Origin: Nepenthes gracilis
Lineage: Eukaryota > Streptophyta > Magnoliopsida > Caryophyllales > Nepenthaceae
DNA: 64,000 nt
Assembly: GCA_033239525.1 (NCBI GenBank)
Contig: BSYO01000014.1
Coordinates: forward strand, 6,180,536 to 6,244,535
Reading direction: 5' to 3'
Below the pieces are notes generated by a model. It had not been told where the DNA came from. It saw nothing but the letters and a program-made list of their open reading frames with translations, and made no database searches. A program made the translations under genes and the position numbers. Shown here one piece after another: positions 58,779 through 64,000 of the stretch; positions within the stretch are counted from its first letter, which is position 1; every line of letters begins with the position of its first letter.

Positions 58779-61300
58779 TGTAACGCCCCGAGCCCAAGTC
58801 ACCCGACCCGACCAGAAACCGCCATGCGGAAACCCAAAATCATAAATGATCTCGTAAATGCATGACTAAATAATACATATTGATTTTAATTCCCATAATA
58901 AATGTTCTAAATACAATAAATGCTTATAAAAATCTGAACATTGGAAACGTAGTCTCGATAATAAAACCTCGATCAATAAAGTTAACTTTAGAGCTTCCAA
59001 ACTTCTCATCCCAAGATAGTCTCTATCTCGAAATTCTTCAGCCATAACTTGGTTTCTTCTAACCTGTCATAACCTTACACTGGAGCCAATAAAACGCAAG
59101 GTGAGCATAAGGCCCAGCAAATAAAAAAACAATAAACTAATGGAATACAATAAAGCGTCTCGGAACATATTAATATAATAATTGCATAGACAATTATTCG
59201 AGATTCAACAATATGTCGCATCCACGACCCAAAGCCATACGACAACAAGACTCAAGGAAGCAAAATGGATTCAACCGAATCCGAGTAACAATCACAGCAT
59301 AGGTTCCATCGAACCCATCACAAATGAGGTCCCAAATATACAAAATATCATGAAAGTCTCCTTGGACCTTATACATCCCTGTGAACCCTCAATTTACACA
59401 CCCGACCCACAGCGGGTAGCCTCAAGGTTCCGGTGCTCGCAAGTTTGACAAGCGACCCCATGGTCTCATGATACTTGCCAGCCGTAGTGTACAAGTACCG
59501 ATCAACACTCTCGTTATCCCATCGGATAACCTTCACATATTTTGTGATCCTCTGATCCACAGAATATTCATATCATTATCAAGTCAAACCCAGCACCACC
59601 TCGGCTTGATATCCACTGATATCTCGCAATTCGTTCACAGGATTATAAGCATCCATCCAAACGACCTCAAACCCCGAAATATGGATTTAGTATCGGAAAA
59701 GTGCAGACTACGCTAAGGTTTCGTAGCCTCCCATTCGACCCGATACCTTAGTGTTTTCATACGTTCTCCTCAACTTAGCCATAGAGTGCCAATAAATATA
59801 CGCACACCAACGAAGTTGACACAAAGAATATTTTACTGGAATTCATCAAAGAAATACGGGAATATTCACTTAACCGACGATCATTATTTCAAGCATACCA
59901 AACTCACATGCATAGATTTATATAAACACATAAGGATGTAAACACATAAATATACACACACACATACACACACATATATATACATACAAATATACCAACC
60001 GTATATATCTATATATCAGCCACATATATATACACACGCACCGCCATACGGCAAGACACTCACCCACGGTGCACAGACACAACAACATATTACGCCATTT
60101 ATAAATTCTGCTAACACAACATTCACCCACCTTGCATCGTCGTGTACACACAGACGCACCGGCACACCCACGTATGTACACATACACACACACGTATATA
60201 ATTATATATATATATACACTGTATAATTACCCGGCCATATACACAACCACGCACCGTGCACAGCATCGACAACCGACCAACAGAGTACGAAGCTCTATTC
60301 TTCCAAATTCAGTCTTTTATAACAACTTTCACATAGCATCACTAATTTAATTTCATTGAGAGGGAATACGATGAACTTAGAGAGAGAAGGACAGATCGGT
60401 TGCATCATTGATAGAAGAGTTACTTGCAAGAATGAGAGAAGCTTTACTTGCAAACGAGAGAGGAACTTTTACTTTCAAGAGTGACGTTTTACTTGCCTGA
60501 TTTGAACAGAACGATTAGGATTAATGGCGGTGAGGGATTAACGATGACGAGGGTTTGCGGTGACGGCGATGTAAACTGACGACGGCAATGGCAACGGCTC
60601 CAGCCGCAGCAATCGGCAACGGCGGCGGCTTCTACTGCAGCAATCGGCTAGGGTTTGTGATGGTGGCTCTGGCACCGATTGACAACGGCAACGCTCTCTT
60701 GGCAACGGCGACTACGGCTCTAGATGACGGTGACTCGAGCGAGAAGCTTCGATCAGAGATGCTCGGATGACCCACAACCCCAATTTATACACCCATAATT
60801 TGGCCGCCCGATTAATTGAATGGAATTGAAACCGCTTGACAGTTGAAGGGGTGAAACGGCAGAATAAATTAAGAGGGAGATGGAGATGGGAAACGGAAGG
60901 GAGAGAGAGACAAAAGACGGGAGAGAAAGAGAGAGAAACCGAGAGAGCGAGAGAGAAACCGAGAGGGAGAGGCGAGAAATGGGGCAGAAGAATCGAGAAA
61001 GAGGGGAACAGTAATTAATTATTACTTACGTTTATTATTTAAACGTTTTATTAAATTTATTATTAATTATTAATTATTATTATTAAAACGTTATACGTTA
61101 TTTATTATTATTATTATTAATTGCTATATTTTTACATTATTATGATTATTATATTTATTTAATATAATTAATTATCTATTATTAATTGTTAATTATTTAA
61201 TACCATAAATATTAACAATATTTATTAATACCAAAATAATATATTATTATTTATTATTAAATTTATTTAGTAATCCGAGTCGAAATACCGGGGTATTACA
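58779..61300 (-). mobile_element. Element H: 3' LTR
   Basis: A 2522-bp LTR starts TGTAACGCCCCGAGCCC and ends GGGTATTACA in plus-strand view. It matches 62665-64000 with differences of roughly 5 percent by eye. It holds CA/TA-rich simple sequence (59940-60240), a candidate TATA box (60782-60789, minus strand), a purine-rich GAGAGA tract (60890-61010) and an extremely AT-rich stretch (61015-61275). The conserved LTR motif is at 59085-59125. The frames 60588-60770 and 60836-61018 are low-complexity and not called. Confidence 0.93.
60782..60789 (-). promoter_or_regulatory. Candidate TATA box of element H LTR
   Basis: The minus strand reads GTATAAATTGGGG, about 510 bases into the LTR from its 5' end. 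Confidence 0.5.
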
Positions 61301-61317
61301 ATCTTCCCCCCTTAAAG
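61301..61317 (-). other. Polypurine tract of element H
   Basis: The minus strand reads CTTTAAGGGGGGAAGAT, directly before the LTR start. Upstream is TCGAGGACGAAATTC, the usual sequence around the end of pol in this class. Confidence 0.88.
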
Positions 61318-61352
61318 AATTTCGTCCTCGAAATACTTACCTTATGCTCTAT

Positions 61353-62478
61353 TTGGAGAATCTTGAACCTTCTGCTCAGTTATTGCATAAACACGACTTG
61401 GAACTTGTGATTTGTTCTGTTGTCCTGCTTGATTTGGAATTCCGCCTTTTGGAGCACGATAATCTTTAGCAAAATGACCAGGCTTTCCACAATTATAACA
61501 TGACAGCGGTCCTCATCCTGCCAGCCGTATCTCAGAAGTGGGAATGGTAGGAGCATTTGTGGTCTTCTCCGCAAATCTGCAGTCCTTGGCCACATGCCCA
61601 ATCTTCTTACATACATAGCATTGTCGATGTTCTCTGAATTCATCTGTCTTTTGTCGCTTGTTAGAGTTTTCCTGCTGTGATTTGTTCCGATTCTTGTCTT
61701 ACAATCCACCGCCTTTGAGCTGATCCTGCAAATTTGGCTGAATGTGCTTCCGCCTGTTTATTGCCTGCTCAATCATCATTGCTCGTTTAAGCACTGCACC
61801 ATATTCAACAAGATCAAATGGGATTAGCTGCATTTGAATTGCATCTTTAAGACCAGCTTGAAATCGTTGTGCCTTCCGTTCTTCATTAGATACGAGATAA
61901 GGAGCAAAACGTGAGAGTGTTATAAATCGGGCCTCATATTCAGCCACAGTCATATCACCCTGCACTAGAGTTAAAAATTCAAACTCTTTCGCCCTCTTTA
62001 CACAAGAAGGAAAATATTTATCGAAAAAACATTGTTGAAAATCTTCCCAAGTAATATCATCAGCCGTAGCTCCAAGCTCCCTTTTTAGCATTCTCCACCA
62101 TTGATCTGCTTCTCCCACAAAACGATGAATAGCGAAACGAACTTTATCATCAGCTCCGCATCGTACAACCTCAAAAGCTTTCTCAAGTCGAGCCATCCAT
62201 GCTTCAGCCAACATGGGATCTAGTAATCCTGCAAATTCAGGAACTCTTTGGTCCATAATGTCCCGCATCAATCGACGTTCATTTTCCCGAACACGAGGGT
62301 CATCACCGATAGTAGGCGGAGTTGCCACTCCTGGACCCATAACTTGAGCACTAAGAGCTTGATTATCTAAATGCGCCATCTTGCGAAGTGCTCTACGCAC
62401 CTCGGCTATCTCTTCAGCATTGTTGCTAGGAGGAGCTCCAACAAACCTTCCAGCATTAACACTATTTTGTTCTGACAT
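61353..62478 (-). pseudogene. gag: Element H gag with two zinc knuckles, no pol
   Basis: The ATG at 62476-62478 opens a 259-codon uninterrupted frame ending at TAA 61699-61701. It contains the full retrotransposon gag core (LEKAFEVVRCGADDKVRFA, ADQWWRMLKREL, WEDFQQCFFDKYFP, LVQGDMTVAEYEARFITLSR). In the same frame beyond the TAA come two knuckles, CYVCKKIGHVAKDC (61579-61620) and CYNCGKPGHFAKDY (61459-61500, last Cys is Tyr), separated by a TGA (61513-61515). The frame then reads VYAITEQ, the usual entry to protease, and stops near 61353. Protease, RT, RNase H and integrase are absent: the polypurine tract follows within 40 bases. Confidence 0.92.
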
Positions 62479-62664
62479 CCTGCAATAAAATAAAATCTTA
62501 AAATTTTAACTTACTCTAAATTGTCCGTTGACTCCCATTCCTAATTTAGAATACCCTAAGATATCCTAAATCCACAATTACTTAAGAATCCTAATAGCCT
62601 AAAATATTTATAATTCTTAAGTCCCCAAGTATTCTGCATAGGACCAAACCTCTCTGATACCATT
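62479..62664 (-). other. Element H leader with primer binding site
   Basis: The 186-base leader runs between the 5' LTR and gag. The minus strand carries TGGTATCAGAG (62652-62662), a perfect 11-base complement of the initiator tRNA-Met 3' end, two bases from the LTR. Confidence 0.9.
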
Positions 62665-64000
62665 TGTAATGCCCCGAGCCCAAATCACCTGACCCGACCA
62701 GAAACCGCCATGCGGAAACCCAAAATCATAAATGATCTCATAAATGCATCACTAAATAGTACATATTGATTTTAATTCCCATAATAAATGTTCTAAATAC
62801 AATAAATGCTTATAAAAATCTGAACTCTGAAACGCAGTCCCTGACAATAAAACCTTGATCAATAAAGTTAACTTTAGAGCTTCCAAACTTCTCATCCCAA
62901 GATAGTCTCTATCCCGAAATTCTTCAGCCATAACTTGATTTCTTCTAACCTGTCATAACCTTACACTGGAGCCAATAAAACGCAAGGTGAGCATAAGGCC
63001 CAGCAAATAAATAAACAATAAACTAATGGAATACAATAAAGCGTCTCAGAACATATTAATATAATAATTGCACAGATAATTATCCGATATTTGACAACAT
63101 GTCGCATCCACGACCCAAAGCCGTAAGACAACAAGACTCAAAGAAGCAAAATGGATTCCACCGAATCCGAGTAACAATCACAGCATAGGTTCCATCGAAC
63201 CCATCACAAATGAGGTCCCAAATATACAAGATATCACAAAAGTCTCCTTGGACCTTATACATCCTTGTGAACCCTCAATTTACACACCCGACCCACAGCG
63301 GGTAGCCTCAAGGTTCCGGTGCTCTCAAGTTTGACAAGCAACCCTATGGTCTCATGATACTTGCCAGCCGTAGTGTACAAGTACCAATCAACACTCTCGT
63401 TATCCCATCGGATAACCTTCACATATTCTGTGATCCTCTGATCCATAGAATATTCATATCATTATCAAGTCAAACCCAGCACCACCTCAGCTCGATATCC
63501 ACTGATATCTCGCAATTCGTTCACAGGATTATAAGCATCCATCCAAACGACTTCAAACCCCGAAATATGGATTCAGTATCAAAAAAGTGCAGACTACGCT
63601 AAGGTTTCGTAGGCTCCCATTCGACCCGATACCTTAGTGTTTTCATACGTTCTCCTCAACTTAGCCATAGAGTGCCAATAAATATACGCACACCAACGAA
63701 GTTGACACAAAGAATATTTTACTGAAATTCATCAAAGAAATACGAGAATATTCACTTAACCGACGATCATTATTTCTAGCATACCAAACTCATATGCATA
63801 GATTTATATAAACGCATAAGGCTGTAAACATATAAATATACACACACACATACACACACATATATATACATACAAATATACCAACCATATATATCTATAT
63901 ATCAGCCACATATATATACACGTGCACTGCCATACGGCAATACACTCACCCACGGTGCACAGCACACAACCACATATTCTGCCATTTATAAATTCTGCCA
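62665..64000 (-). mobile_element. Element H: 5' LTR, truncated by window edge
   Basis: It starts TGTAATGCCCCGAGCCC and matches 58779 to about 60110 throughout. The rest of the LTR, the right target duplication and the remainder of D's LTR should lie beyond 64000. Frames at 63080-63602 repeat those at 59194-59716 because the DNA is duplicated. Confidence 0.93.

Noticed and set aside
60588..61018. Two frames in the LTR of H, Ala/Gly-rich and Arg/Glu-rich
   Set aside because: They are low-complexity translations of GGC- and GAGAGA-rich DNA with no support as genes.

Overview
The window is plant nuclear DNA made almost entirely of transposable elements nested inside one another. The evidence for a plant is Ty3/gypsy chromovirus pol genes with a C-terminal chromodomain, LTR elements primed by initiator tRNA-Met, and an L1-type LINE with a DUF4283-like ORF1 and an ORF2 of endonuclease, reverse transcriptase and zf-RVT domains. 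The species cannot be named from this sequence. I found no intact host gene, rRNA gene, functional tRNA gene or CRISPR array. Element names below (A, B, C, D, E, F, G, H, S) are mine.

Left half (1-29313). Element A (minus strand) runs from before the window to 25029: 3' LTR 1-945, non-coding interior 946-5163, 5' LTR 5164-7066 plus 24005-25029. Its 5' LTR is split by element B (7067-23999, minus strand, flanked by GATTC duplications). B's own 5' LTR is split by a 7.7-kb LINE (15274-23011, minus strand). A itself sits inside element C (plus strand), of which the interior 3' end (25030-26454) and 3' LTR (26455-29313) are visible. A, B and C share a non-coding interior. In each, about 430-480 bases upstream of the polypurine tract, there is a stretch resembling the 5' two thirds of plant initiator tRNA-Met.

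Middle (29314-46081). This is element E (minus strand), a decayed gypsy element with gag remnants and a 5' LTR at 39889-42373 plus 45860-46081. It is broken by C on its left, by a composite LINE-type insertion (29761-35566), by an LTR S (36414 to about 38650), by a short LINE copy (40496-41251, perfect 15-bp duplication) and by a solo LTR F (42374-45854, TAACC duplications).

Right third (46082-64000). Element G (minus strand) is an eroded gypsy pol at 46082-47733 into which both E and D have inserted. Element D (plus strand) is a chromovirus with a 5' LTR (47734-52143, carrying another LINE copy), decayed gag-pol (52144-56460) and a 3' LTR from 56474. That 3' LTR is interrupted by element H (minus strand, from 58779), which carries gag but no pol between its LTRs.

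The inferred insertion order, oldest first, is G, then E, C, A, B and the LINE on the left, and G, then D and H on the right. Coding sequences are all broken; the gag of H is the least damaged. Notable non-coding structure includes a conserved 3' hairpin on six LINE tails, an array of paired W-box palindromes in D's LTRs, several minisatellites inside LTRs, and a short CCGGCC-type motif shared by unrelated elements.
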